Part shown: positions 27,323 through 37,500 of the stretch, piece after piece
Layout: the number at the start of each line of letters is the position of its first letter
How positions within the stretch are numbered: position 1 is the stretch's first letter
NCBI RefSeq assembly: GCF_014648035.1
Contig: NZ_BMQI01000008.1
Span: 47,721-111,720 of the forward strand
Direction of reading: 5' to 3'
DNA from: Shewanella algicola
Lineage (GTDB): Bacteria > Pseudomonadota > Gammaproteobacteria > Enterobacterales > Shewanellaceae
DNA length: 64,000 nt
The notes under the pieces: generated by a model
Seen by the model: only the letters and a program-made list of their open reading frames with translations
Databases searched by the model: none
Told to the model about the DNA's origin: nothing
Translations under genes and position numbers: made by a program

Positions 27323-27526
27323 GTTGGTAACAATCAAAACACTACGTTGTTGTCGTACAAAAGACGTAGTTTATATTATGAGTGTACTGTAATAGATTTT
27401 GCCGTAAGTCCATTCATAGTGATTGTTTTAACATGGAACTGTTTTGTGATTTGTTCTGATCGAATCAAAGCTACAGCATCCTGAACATGATCACATTACC
27501 TGATATAGAACCAAGGCCTCTCTTCA

Positions 27527-29815
27527 ATGAATAGCAATATGACAGTCACTAAACGCAGTGGCGAACGTGAAAATATCGATTTAGATAAAATTCATCGCGT
27601 GATCACTTGGGCAGCCAAGGGATTAAAAAACGTCTCAGTATCTGAAGTTGAACTTCGATCTCACCTGCAGTTTTTTGACGGCATTCCAACAGAAGCCATT
27701 CATGAAACCATTATTAAAGCCGCTGCTGACTTAATCTCGCCAGAGTCGCCAGATTATCAATTTTTAGCGGCTCGCTTAGCAGTGTTTCATTTACGCAAAA
27801 AAGCCTTTGGTCAGTTCGAGCCACCGAAGTTGTACGATCATGTGACGCGTTTAGTGGAAATAGGCAAATATGATATGCATATTTTGACCGACTACACTCG
27901 TGAAGAAATCGATACACTAGACAGCTATATCGACCACTGGCGCGATATGAACTTCTCTTATGCTGCTGTTAAGCAATTAGAAGGTAAATATCTGGTGCAA
28001 AACCGCGTGACTCATGAAGTTTATGAAAGCGCGCAGTTTTTATATATTCTTGTGGCAGCGTGTTTATTTGCACGTTACCCAGCAGATGTGCGCTTAAAGT
28101 TCATTAAAGATTTTTACGATGCGACCTCACAGTTTAAGATTTCATTACCGACACCTATTATGTCTGGTGTGCGTACACCTACGCGTCAGTTCAGCTCATG
28201 TGTATTAATCGAATGTGATGACAGCTTAGACTCAATCAACGCAACGGCATCTTCTATCGTTAAATACGTTAGCCAACGTGCAGGTATTGGTATTAACGCC
28301 GGTCGTATCCGCGCATTAGGTAGCCCTATTCGTGGTGGCGAAGCATTCCACACAGGTTGCTTACCTTTTTATAAGTACTTCCAAACTGCTGTTAAGTCTT
28401 GTTCTCAAGGCGGCGTTCGTGGTGGTGCTGCGACCTTGTTCTACCCGCTATGGCATTTAGAAGTTGAGTCGTTACTGGTGCTTAAAAACAACCGTGGTGT
28501 TGACGACAACCGTGTTCGTCACCTTGATTACGGCGTACAGCTAAACAAACTCATGTACCAACGTTTGATTAAAGGCGAATACATCAGCTTATTCAGCCCA
28601 TCAGACGTACCCGGCCTTTATGACGCCTTCTTTGAAGATCAGGCCGAGTTTGAACGTTTATACCTTCAGTATGAACAAGACGACAATGTCCGTAAAAAAC
28701 AAATTAAAGCGGTTGAGTTATTCTCACTAATGATGCAAGAACGTGCTTCTACTGGCCGTATCTACATTCAAAACGTGGACCACTGTAATACCCACAGTCC
28801 GTTTGACTCTAAAGTCGCGCCAATTAAGCAATCTAATTTATGTTTAGAAATTGCATTGCCGACCAAGCCAATGAATAACATTGACGATCCAAATGGTGAG
28901 ATTGCGCTTTGTACACTGTCTGCGCTTAATTTAGGGGCAATTGAAGATTTATCTGAACTTGAGCCGTTAGCCGACTTAGCCGTGCGTGCCCTTGATAATT
29001 TATTGGATTATCAAGATTACCCAATTAAGTCTGCACAGCTTGGTTCAATGAACCGCCGTACCCTAGGTGTTGGTGTGATTAACTTTGCTAACTACCTTGC
29101 TAAAAATGGCAAGAAGTACTCAGACGGTTCAGCAAACAACCTGACTCACAAAACCTTTGAAGCGATTCAGTTCTATTTATTGAAAGCTTCAATGAACCTT
29201 GCTAAAGAAAAAGGTGCATGTCCGTTATTTAACGAGACCACTTACTCGCAAGGCATCTTACCTATCGACACTTATAAACGTGACCTCGATAAGATTTGTG
29301 ATGAACCATTACACATGGATTGGGAAACACTCCGTAGCGACATTAAACAGTACGGTTTACGTAACTCAACATTGTCTGCATTAATGCCGTCTGAAACCTC
29401 ATCGCAAATTTCAAATGCGACTAACGGTATTGAGCCTCCGCGCGGCTTAATCAGTGTTAAGGCCAGTAAAGACGGACAATTAAAACAAGTAGTACCTGAC
29501 TTTGACCAACTTAAAGACAAGTATGAATTGTTATGGAACATGCCAAACAATGATGGTTACATCCAACTTGTTGGCATTATGCAGAAGTTTATTGACCAGG
29601 CAATTTCAGCTAACACTAACTACGACCCAAGCCGTTTTGAAGGCGGTCGTGTACCAATGCAAACCTTACTTAAAGATTTGTTAAGTGTGTACAAGTTAGG
29701 GGTTAAGACTTTGTATTATCATAACACCCGTGACGGCGCTAAAGATCAGTTTGACGACTTGATTGCCGTAGAGGAAGAAGATGACGGTTGCGCAGGCGGA
29801 GCTTGCAAGATTTAA
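27527..29815 (+). CDS. nrdA: Class Ia ribonucleotide reductase large subunit
   Basis: 762 aa. The N-terminal ATP-cone begins VTKRSGERENIDLDKIHRVI. Active-site cysteines are in FSSCVLIECDDS, SNLCLEIALPT (thiyl radical Cys) and EIALCTLSALNLG, and the C-terminal redox pair is DDGCAGGACKI. It reduces NDPs to dNDPs with NrdB in the cytoplasm. ATG 27527 is used; ATG 27539 (MTVTKRS) is a possible alternative. It is the first gene of nrdA-nrdB-ferredoxin, under NrdR and probably DnaA control. Confidence 0.98.
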   Translation: MNSNMTVTKRSGERENIDLDKIHRVITWAAKGLKNVSVSEVELRSHLQFFDGIPTEAIHETIIKAAADLISPESPDYQFLAARLAVFHLRKKAFGQFEPPKLYDHVTRLVEIGKYDMHILTDYTREEIDTLDSYIDHWRDMNFSYAAVKQLEGKYLVQNRVTHEVYESAQFLYILVAACLFARYPADVRLKFIKDFYDATSQFKISLPTPIMSGVRTPTRQFSSCVLIECDDSLDSINATASSIVKYVSQRAGIGINAGRIRALGSPIRGGEAFHTGCLPFYKYFQTAVKSCSQGGVRGGAATLFYPLWHLEVESLLVLKNNRGVDDNRVRHLDYGVQLNKLMYQRLIKGEYISLFSPSDVPGLYDAFFEDQAEFERLYLQYEQDDNVRKKQIKAVELFSLMMQERASTGRIYIQNVDHCNTHSPFDSKVAPIKQSNLCLEIALPTKPMNNIDDPNGEIALCTLSALNLGAIEDLSELEPLADLAVRALDNLLDYQDYPIKSAQLGSMNRRTLGVGVINFANYLAKNGKKYSDGSANNLTHKTFEAIQFYLLKASMNLAKEKGACPLFNETTYSQGILPIDTYKRDLDKICDEPLHMDWETLRSDIKQYGLRNSTLSALMPSETSSQISNATNGIEPPRGLISVKASKDGQLKQVVPDFDQLKDKYELLWNMPNNDGYIQLVGIMQKFIDQAISANTNYDPSRFEGGRVPMQTLLKDLLSVYKLGVKTLYYHNTRDGAKDQFDDLIAVEEEDDGCAGGACKI

Positions 29816-29833
29816 TCATCTAATGGAATTATT

Positions 29834-29855
29834 AGCGGGGACTTCCCCGCTTTTT
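29834..29855 (+). terminator. Terminator-like hairpin between nrdA and nrdB
   Basis: AGCGGGG-ACTT-CCCCGCT followed by TTTTC in the 67-bp spacer. It has every feature of an intrinsic terminator but sits inside an operon, so it may act as an attenuator or as a 3' end for a part of the transcripts. Confidence 0.65.
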
Positions 29856-29882
29856 CAAATGCGCTTTCAGGACACCTAAATA

Positions 29883-31013
29883 ATGGCTTACTCAACATTT
29901 TGTCAAACACCTAACGATGCCACTAAAGAACCGATGTTTTTTGGCCAATCAGTTAACGTGGCTCGCTACGATCAACAAAAATACGAAGTCTTCGAAAAGC
30001 TGATTGAAAAACAATTATCGTTTTTCTGGCGCCCTGAAGAAGTTGATGTCAGCCGTGACAAAATCGACTTTGGTGATTTACCAGAGCACGAACAGCACAT
30101 TTTTCTTTCTAACCTTAAATATCAAACTCTGCTTGACTCTATTCAAGGTCGCTCGCCTAACGTGGCGTTTTTACCGTTAGTGTCATTACCAGAGTTAGAA
30201 ACCTGGATTGAAACCTGGTCGTTTTCTGAAACCATTCACTCACGTTCATATACCCATATTATTCGTAATATCGTTAATAACCCGTCATTGGTATTTGACG
30301 ATATCGTCGAAAATGATCACATCTTAAAACGTGCAGGCGACATTGCCCGTTATTACGATGACTTAATCAAGCTGACTCAGGTGCATAACCTGCACGGCTC
30401 GGGCACGCATATCGTCAACGGTGAAAAAATTACCGTCAACTTACGCATCCTAAAAAAATCACTGTATTTATGCATGATGTCAGTCAACGCACTAGAAGCG
30501 ATTCGTTTCTATGTAAGCTTTGCGTGTTCATTTGCTTTTGCAGAGCGCCGTTTAATGGAAGGTAATGCCAAAATCATTCGCTTAATTGCCCGTGATGAAG
30601 CCTTACACCTTAATAGCACTCAGCATATTCTAAGCTTAATGCAAGGTGGTAAAGATGACCCTGAAATGGCCGAAATTGCCATTGAGTGTCAACAAGAAGC
30701 CTACGACCTGTTTGTTAAAGCGGCTGAGCAAGAAAAAGAATGGGCTAAGTATCTGTTTAAAGACGGTTCAATGATCGGTCTAAACGAACAAATCTTATGT
30801 CAATATGTTGAGTTTATTACTAACCAACGTATGAAGTCAGTGCACTTACCACAACCTTACGAAGAGTCTTCAAATCCACTACCGTGGATGAAGAACTGGT
30901 TAGAAAGTGATGCAGTTCAAGTAGCCCCGCAAGAAGTTGAAGTGTCTTCATACCTTGTAGGACAAATTGATTCTTCTGTTGATGGCGATGAGTTTTTAGA
31001 TTTTGACTTATAA
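29883..31013 (+). CDS. nrdB: Class Ia ribonucleotide reductase small subunit
   Basis: 376 aa, the same layout as E. coli NrdB. Di-iron ligands and radical site are present: Asp85 ([10 protein letters not shown]), Glu116 and His119 (SETIHS), radical Tyr123 (RSYTHIIR; Tyr122 in the usual numbering without Met). The second ligand set is in RDEALHL. The C-terminal [16 protein letters not shown] tail docks to NrdA. It overlaps the ferredoxin start by about 11 bases. Confidence 0.98.
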   Translation: MAYSTFCQTPNDATKEPMFFGQSVNVARYDQQKYEVFEKLIEKQLSFFWRPEEVDVSRDKIDFGDLPEHEQHIFLSNLKYQTLLDSIQGRSPNVAFLPLVSLPELETWIETWSFSETIHSRSYTHIIRNIVNNPSLVFDDIVENDHILKRAGDIARYYDDLIKLTQVHNLHGSGTHIVNGEKITVNLRILKKSLYLCMMSVNALEAIRFYVSFACSFAFAERRLMEGNAKIIRLIARDEALHLNSTQHILSLMQGGKDDPEMAEIAIECQQEAYDLFVKAAEQEKEWAKYLFKDGSMIGLNEQILCQYVEFITNQRMKSVHLPQPYEESSNPLPWMKNWLESDAVQVAPQEVEVSSYLVGQIDSSVDGDEFLDFDL

Positions 31014-31371
31014 GAATTTTTTTAAAAAAGCCCCCATAGTAAGCCTGAAGGGCCAGCCAGTCATCTTGTTTGACGGCCAGCATTCAAGCTTATTAGACGC
31101 GCTTGAGTTTAAAAAAGTCAAAACGTTTTCTGAGTGCCGCAATGGTTTTTGCGGTGCTTGTAAAACCACAGTGATTTCAGGTGAAGTAACTTACTTCACC
31201 GAGCCACTGGCAGAATTAAAAGACGACGAATGCCTACCCTGCTGTTGCGTACCGAAAACTGACCTTAACCTTAAATTGTCATGTAAAGGTGTCGAGGTGG
31301 TGGCTAAGCGCCAATACAATGAGACCAACACATCTGCCCCCGTAATGACTAAACTTGCCCACGAAGGTTAA
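31003..31371 (+). CDS. yfaE: [2Fe-2S] ferredoxin maintaining NrdB (YfaE-like)
   Basis: Up to 122 aa. Cys45, Cys50 and Cys53 ([12 protein letters not shown]) plus the CLPCCC segment (77-82) form a plant-type [2Fe-2S] site. There is no ATG near the N-terminus; the only plausible start upstream of the conserved region is TTG 31003, overlapping nrdB by 11 bases, with translational coupling. In E. coli YfaE supplies electrons for regenerating the NrdB diferric-tyrosyl cofactor. The C-terminal ~25 residues are an extension compared with E. coli. Confidence 0.9.
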   Translation: MTYKNFFKKAPIVSLKGQPVILFDGQHSSLLDALEFKKVKTFSECRNGFCGACKTTVISGEVTYFTEPLAELKDDECLPCCCVPKTDLNLKLSCKGVEVVAKRQYNETNTSAPVMTKLAHEG

Positions 31372-31432
31372 TCAGCTTAAGTATTAAATGACGAACTCCA
31401 CAACACTGATATGATGATGTTGTAACCTTGCG

Positions 31433-31729
31433 TCAAATATTCACAGCAATAGTCAATATAACCCGTTGACCCGACTCTATTTTAGTCACGCTGTGCTCAT
31501 AAAGATCTGGGCGGAATAAATACACTCGATTAAATAAATTAAATATCGTCTTTTGGCAGATAAAGACCCCACCCACCTTAGGCTGTTTAACAATAATGTT
31601 GAACTTAAAATAGCGCCCTTGCTGTACCGGATCAACATGGTTCATTACCCGATGATTAGTATGGTAAGTCACTAAATAAACATAAAATACTCGACTACTG
31701 AATATCGCTTTATTAACCACCTTGATCAT
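31433..31729 (-). CDS. Very small 2OG-Fe(II) oxygenase-like protein (98 aa)
   Basis: Residues H31-V-D33, H79 and R89 reproduce the HxD...H...R/K metal and 2-oxoglutarate ligands of the prolyl-4-hydroxylase-like superfamily with realistic spacing (PKVGGVF before, FRPDLYEHSVTKIESGQR around the distal His). The N-terminal beta strands are much shortened compared with ~200-aa relatives. An in-frame TAG lies 6 codons upstream of the ATG, so it could be either a minimal domain or a 5'-truncated remnant. It is transcribed alone. Confidence 0.5.
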   Translation of the reverse strand: MIKVVNKAIFSSRVFYVYLVTYHTNHRVMNHVDPVQQGRYFKFNIIVKQPKVGGVFICQKTIFNLFNRVYLFRPDLYEHSVTKIESGQRVILTIAVNI

Positions 31730-31875
31730 AGGCCATAATATTCTCTATCAACTAAACAAGGGTATTGTACCTGCTAATCCGTTGGTTTTAAGGTAAAAGG
31801 TCCATTCAAAATAACATATGATATTTAGTTTTATAGGGTGCTAAACCAGAATCAATTCGATTAACTTATGACTCA

Positions 31876-32336
31876 TTATTGCATCTGCACTTTGGCGAGC
31901 GTGTTATGGATAGCATTGACTTCCATTAATGCTGCGCCGCCATACCAGGGCACAAACTCCATCACTAAACTGCCCGCTTGAATAGCAGGATCGGTAGTGG
32001 TTAACCGCTTAGCCTATTCAATGGTTTCTACATCGAAAATATCAATACCACGGAGTTCGCCATCTGCTAAAAAAGGCTCTGACAATACCATCTGCTAAAC
32101 GTCCAATATTGGCCATATGTAAGCGTTGTAACTCATCGGCTTTAGTGCGATCTTGATTAGGCCCACGCTTAAGAAATGCCATCACATAGCGCTTCATGCC
32201 ATATTCATTTGCACCGGTTTTCATCGCCCTAGCCTGGTCGTATAAGGGGTTTGTAGACTCATTAGCCCACGCATATTGGCTAGCATTACCAAATGCTCAA
32301 CAGTAATCCACACAGTACAATTATCGACGGCTTCAT
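31876..32336 (-). pseudogene. Broken gene for a secreted YciI-family protein
   Basis: Reading the minus strand through three disruptions gives one YciI-like protein. It opens with a signal peptide (MKPSIIVLCGLLLSI, frameshift), then NASQYAWANESTNPLYDQAR, then MKRYVMAFLKRGPNQD... to NIGRLADG (frameshift near 32090). The next part is EPFLADGELRGIDIFDVETIE, ended by TAG at 32014-32016. The same frame resumes (AKRLTTTDPAIQAGS...) to ALMEVNAIHNTLAKVQMQ. At least two frameshifts and one nonsense codon are present. Only the 60-codon middle segment remains open. Confidence 0.75.
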
Positions 32337-32532
32337 ATTATGTCCTATTCTCATTATTATCACTGACTATACATAAGTAAGTGATGACATTAACCCTAAA
32401 CTACTGAATCTCATCCTATCCGTGCGGATTGGTATAAATATTTATCATATGTATTCAACATCATTGAGTATGAGATAAAAATAGTTACGGCAGATATATC
32501 ATCATAGTCGTAACTAAGGTATAACGAGCGCT

Positions 32533-33399
32533 ATGAAAACCCCAATACGATTACAACCACTGGTTGACGATGGTCTCGTCGATGAAGTGATAAGCCAACT
32601 GATGAGTGGCAAAGAGGCTACCGTCTATATGATCCGGTGTGGCGCAGACATTCGCTGCGCTAAAGTCTATAAAGAAGCCGCTAAACGTAGCTTTAAAAAA
32701 GCAGCACAATACCAAGAAGGTCGAAAAACCAAAAATAGCCGTCGTGGTCGCGCGATGGAAAAAGGCTCAAAATACGGCCGCGAAGAACAAGAGAAAGCCT
32801 GGCAAAATGCCGAGATTGATGCATTGTATCAATGCGCTGCAGCAAAAATTCGCGTTCCTGTGCCTTACGGTTGCTTTGACGGCGTATTATTGATGGAGTT
32901 GATTACCGACGCCAATGGCGATGTGGCTCCACGTTTAAACGACGTTAACTTAACTCATGCGCAAGCCATGTCGCAACATCACACTATGATGGGCTACATC
33001 GTACGTATGTTATGTGCCGGCATTGTGCATGGTGACTTATCTGAATTTAATGTCTTAGTTGATAGTCATGGCCCAGTGATCATCGACCTTCCACAAGCTG
33101 TCGATGCATCGGCTAACAACAATGCCAGAGCCATGTTGTATCGTGATGTGAATAACATGACCGAATATTACGGCCAATTTACTCCAGAGCTGCTGCAAAC
33201 AAAATACGCTAAAGAAATGTGGGCCCTGTACGAACAAGGTGAACTTGAACCCGATACCGCGCTCACTGGTTTATTTGAAGACGACATTGATGCTGCCGAT
33301 ATTGACTCGGTACTTGAAGAAATCAACGCCGCTTATGAAGACGCTCAGTTCAAACGCGAGCGTCAACAGGCGATAGATAATGATCATTATGATGATTAA
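32533..33399 (+). CDS. RIO1-like serine/threonine protein kinase
   Basis: 288 aa. GKEATVYMIRCG is the RIO-type flexible loop, with Lys44 (RCAKVYK) as the ATP lysine. The catalytic loop HGDLSEFNVLV has Asp168 and Asn172, and the metal-binding Asp185 lies in VIIDLPQAVD. This matches the bacterial RIO1 group (PA4780-like), whose substrates are unknown. A basic segment (KRSFKKAAQYQEGRKTKNSR) follows the ATP lysine. The C-terminal tail is acidic. Single gene with its own terminator. Confidence 0.9.
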   Translation: MKTPIRLQPLVDDGLVDEVISQLMSGKEATVYMIRCGADIRCAKVYKEAAKRSFKKAAQYQEGRKTKNSRRGRAMEKGSKYGREEQEKAWQNAEIDALYQCAAAKIRVPVPYGCFDGVLLMELITDANGDVAPRLNDVNLTHAQAMSQHHTMMGYIVRMLCAGIVHGDLSEFNVLVDSHGPVIIDLPQAVDASANNNARAMLYRDVNNMTEYYGQFTPELLQTKYAKEMWALYEQGELEPDTALTGLFEDDIDAADIDSVLEEINAAYEDAQFKRERQQAIDNDHYDD

Positions 33400-33444
33400 A
33401 CCGCTATAACCAGGCGAGACAACAACCATCAACAAACACAAATA

Positions 33445-33464
33445 AGGCAACCACTAGGTTGCCT
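33445..33464 (+). terminator. Terminator after the RIO kinase
   Basis: AGGCAACC-ACTA-GGTTGCCT stem followed by AATTATTT, about 45 bases after the stop codon. Confidence 0.7.
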
Positions 33465-33480
33465 AATTATTTACAGGCTC

Positions 33481-33573
33481 ACGTATTCTTTTATAAAAGT
33501 CTTCAACGACTTCTAGTTCAGAGTTGAATGTTGGCATTTGAAAGCTAAGGTTAGCTTGTTATTGGATAGAATT
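33481..33573 (-). repeat. Degenerate ~90-bp repeat, copy A
   Basis: Shares with copies B and C a stretch running from ACGTATTCTTTTATAAA through CTTCAAC and GTTGAAT to GGCATT..AAAGCTAAG. On the minus strand each copy reads as the start of a short ORF (MPTFNSELEVVEDFYKRIRE here, about 24 codons) preceded by CTTTC. Function unknown. The whole 33465-34460 stretch contains no credible full gene. Confidence 0.6.
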
Positions 33574-33947
33574 TTATTAGTGGCAAAAGGTTTAAAAATG
33601 AGCGGTGAAATGAGAAAATGTACGGTAATAAATTAAAGTTTACACTGACCCACATATCATGGCCTGCAGCCAAGCTAGAATTTTCAAACTTCGTTTGAAG
33701 TAAGATCGCAAGGTTCCACCCTGCACTGGCCAAAAAGGGATCAACAGCAATCCCCTCTTGGATCACCCCTGCCGTTCCGGCAACATTTTCGCTTTTTCAC
33801 CAAACAACAGCAGCGAAAAAATTGCGACGGAAATCTATCCAGCTTTTAACTCTATTTGGAGTCGGCCTCGGCTTTATTCGAAAATGCTAACGCTTCAGAT
33901 GGGGCGTCCCTTCCCCTCCAAAGCTAGTACGCCATCCATGGCTAGCT

Positions 33948-34031
33948 CACGTCATTTTCTTCAACGGTCTCAAGTTTAGAGTTGAATTTAGGCATTGAAA
34001 GCTAAGACCAAATCATTTTGGACAAAACTGG
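33948..34031 (-). repeat. Degenerate ~90-bp repeat, copy B
   Basis: The most shortened copy: it lacks the TATTCTTTTATAAA part but keeps CTTCAACGGTCTCAAGTTTA and GGCATTGAAAGCTAAGACCA. The minus strand reads MPKFNSKLETVEEN and then stops. Confidence 0.55.
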
Positions 34032-34140
34032 TTAACACTCTTCTCATTATCCCTGAGTGCTTGTATCAGGGATCCAGGTGTTTCTTTATGCCTTGTGATT
34101 TTGGCCTATAACCACAAATGTTGTGGTGGTATGCTCAGAT

Positions 34141-34240
34141 CACGTATTCTTTTATAAATAATCTTCAACACCCTCAAGTTCAGCGTTTAATTTGGGCATT
34201 TTAAAGCTAAGAACAACTCGTTTTTGGACAGAAACGTTTT
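34141..34240 (-). repeat. Degenerate ~90-bp repeat, copy C
   Basis: Closest to copy A (ACGTATTCTTTTATAAATAA at the start and GGGCATTTTAAAGCTAAG later). The minus strand reads MPKLNAELEGVEDYL and then stops because of an extra base. Copies A, B and C lie in the same orientation over about 760 bp. A hairpin (ATCCCTGA/TCAGGGAT, 34049-34073) lies between B and C. Confidence 0.6.
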
Positions 34241-34462
34241 AGAGTATTGCTTCTAATTGACTTGACATAGATTAGATAAAGTATCTTAACTTACCAGTAC
34301 ATCCTTATTTGATCCAACACTGAGAAGGCCTCACGAAATTTAATAATATACTTACACCTTAATTATATCCTGCTGCATCTTAATAGCTGACTGCCAATGG
34401 GAGGTGTACAGGTCGAGCAATACTTTGGTAATTGCTTAAGCAGATCTCAGATTAAATATAAA

Positions 34463-34495
34463 AATACCCATGACAATTCAATGTACATGGGTATT
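34463..34495 (-). terminator. Terminator of the RTX/type I secretion operon
   Basis: AATACCCATG / CATGGGTATT, 13-base loop; on the minus strand it is followed by TTTATATTTAATC. It lies 25 bases after the stop codon of the RTX gene. Confidence 0.75.
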
Positions 34496-34519
34496 AAATT
34501 TATATTTTACAGTTCTTTA

Positions 34520-37500
34520 TCAATAATGTTCGATTATTGGCAGTTGATTAACTCGATTGTTTTTAAAGTCACCTATTTCCTCACCCTCATCGCCGTCAAG
34601 CGTGGTATACGCCTGTACAAGTAAATTAAGTGAAAAATCAAGTGATGAATTATCAGAATACAGTGGACTTGCATCACGATTAAGACTGGCAGGCACCACA
34701 GTCAATTGTGTTACATCATCCATATTCCAGCTTGTGCCATCTTCAAAAGTAATCGAAGCTAGGCTGTAATCACTATCGCCATTATTAATAAAATAGCCTT
34801 CAACAGTGACTTGATCTTCTGTGCCATTGACTTGAAGTACTAAATCATCATCACGCCGAGAAGCACTGACTTGTGAACTCAAGATTCCCGGACCAAAAGA
34901 CAATACATCCGTATTCGTTGCCCCAGTGTCATAATTATTAATAACATCTTGGCCGTCACCTAAAGCGAATAAGTATTTATCGTTCCCACTACCGCCAATT
35001 AGAGTATCATTTCCAGCCCCGCCAGATAGCACATCATCACCGCCTTCAGCTAGCAATAACTCATCATCAGACGAACCAAATAAGCCTTGACTACTGTTAT
35101 TACCTCTAATAATCTCAGTAAATTCACGTAAATCAGGTAAATTCATGGTTTGATCAGACTCTTCAACATCGGGTATGCTTAAACCATAGGCGCCAAATAT
35201 TTGTGCAGCACTAAGCTGTCCGCCCGACTCAAAAATAAAGCTATCGACGGCATAATCTCCACCTAAAAAGAAGTTGGTAATCGTAACTTGACTATCACCA
35301 CTGCCTAAAACTAAATCATCCCCCATCTTCATTAAAGATGAGGCTATATCATTAAAACTGATACCCGTTTTAAATAAGATGCTGTCAACCCCTCCACCTG
35401 ATGCGTTAACAATATCTTGTCCATCTCCTTTGCTTAGCACAAAAGTATCATTACCTAATCCGCCTATGAGTGTGTCGTTACCTCGGCCACCAGTTAATAT
35501 GTCATCACCACTTTGGCCGTTTAAAATATCATTGCCACTCGTACCATTCATTGTATTGTCAGCTAAGTCGCCAAAAGTAACTTCCGGAGTAGGTGGTGGA
35601 GTTGCACTCGCAACAGGTAACCCATAAGCCCCAAAAATCTGTGAAGGTGTTAAATTACTACCATCAGCAAACTTAAAGTCACTCATTATATTGCTACCAT
35701 AGAGGAAAAAATCGGTAATTGTTATTTGATCAGGACCACCGGCAATTTTTAAAATTAAATCATCACCATATTTAGACAGATTTTGCGCAACATCTTGCCA
35801 TGAAATACCACTTGCGAATTCAATAATATTAACACCCGTGCTTATTTCGATAACATCTTGACCATCTCCTTTGGCAAAGATGAATATATCATCACCTGTA
35901 CCACCGAATAATACATCATTACCTTTACCACCCGTTAAGGTGTCGTTACCTGCACCACCCACAAGGACATCATTGCTTATATTACCAACAATAACATCAG
36001 GACCGCCAACGCTAGGTGTTGGATCTGGGTCAGGTGTGGGTTCGGGATCAGGCGTTGGGTCTGGGGTAGGATCTGGTTCAACATTAATCAAAGCATTAAT
36101 ATAGGCTGTGTTTAACCAATGACCGTCGGCTGTCTTGATATTATCAAGTGCTGACTCTCCACCGGTGAAATGCTTGCTCACACGGATAGACTGGCTAGCG
36201 CCATCGCCGATGAGCAATAATAAATCATCACCATCTTGGGTAAATCTAACTTGGTCAAAGTTAATGTCTTGCAAGAACAGATTATCTTGACCACCTTCGC
36301 TAACATCTAACGTATCATGACCATCACCTGAATAAATAAGGTAACTATCGTTACCCAAGCCACCAATTAAGGTATCATCACCAGTATTTCCACGTAATGT
36401 GTCATTTCCAGCGTCACCAAATAATTCATCATTACCGGAACCACCATCAAGATAATCACTGCCATTGCCACCAGATAAAGTGTCATGGCCGCCTTGACCA
36501 AAGAGTTGATCATCCCCACCTAATCCTGATATACGATCGTCATTGGCCGAGCCAATAAGTTGATCACCAATGTCTGTACCTAGTTGAACAACAAGATCGT
36601 TAATTTCGGTAACGGTTAAACTCGAACCATCACTAAATTGAAAGTTATTAACTAGGAAGTGTTCGGTATATGACAGGAACCAGTTTTCAATAGTGATGCT
36701 ATCACCGCCATTGGCGACATTAATCAATATATCATCGCCATGTCGTTCGAAACTTAAATCTGCAGCTGCTATTCCTTCACCAAAAATCAAGGTATCGTTG
36801 CTAGCCGTGAAGTTAGAATAGGCTTGCTCTTTTCTTGTTGCTATTATGCGGTCTTGACCATCACCCAGATTAAACTGGTAGGTATCATTACCAAATGAAC
36901 CATAAATTGTATCATTACCCTTGCCACCAATAAGTATTTTACTACTTTTATCATAAATATCATCGAAGGAAATTAAAGTGTCATCACCAGCACCACCTTC
37001 AAGTCTATCACTCCCGTTGCCGCCTTCTAGCGTGTCGTTACCTTCTCCGCCAACCAGTAAGTCGTTCCCCATGCCTCCTTTTAAGATGTCATCACCCTCA
37101 TCGCCATAGAGCTTATCATCACCACCTTGGCCATAAATGATATCGTTACCTAGGCCTCCCTTGATAGTATCTGCCCAATCAAAAGCTGTGATAACATCAT
37201 CAGCGTTACTTGTTTTTAAAGAGTTTTGATAAAGATCGTTCGCTTGCCATACGACACCATCAGAGAATTCAAAGAGCTCAATATCGTAATCGACTCCTGA
37301 ATTTCTATCGAAATCTCTAAATTGGTTTTCAATCGTGATCTGATCTGTAGAATCTTTAAAGGTTAAAATTAGATCATCACCCACTTGCGTTGCATATATA
37401 TCGGTCGATTTAATATTTTTGAAAACAACTATGTCTTGATTGGCTATTGAATTTCCATCAACGGAGTCATAGTCGCTAAAAGTATCTTTTCCATCACCGG

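Noticed and set aside
33551..33979. Two ORFs of ~70 codons (minus 33551-33766, plus 33758-33979)
   Set aside because: They run across the degenerate repeats, lack ribosome binding sites and show no protein-like pattern.
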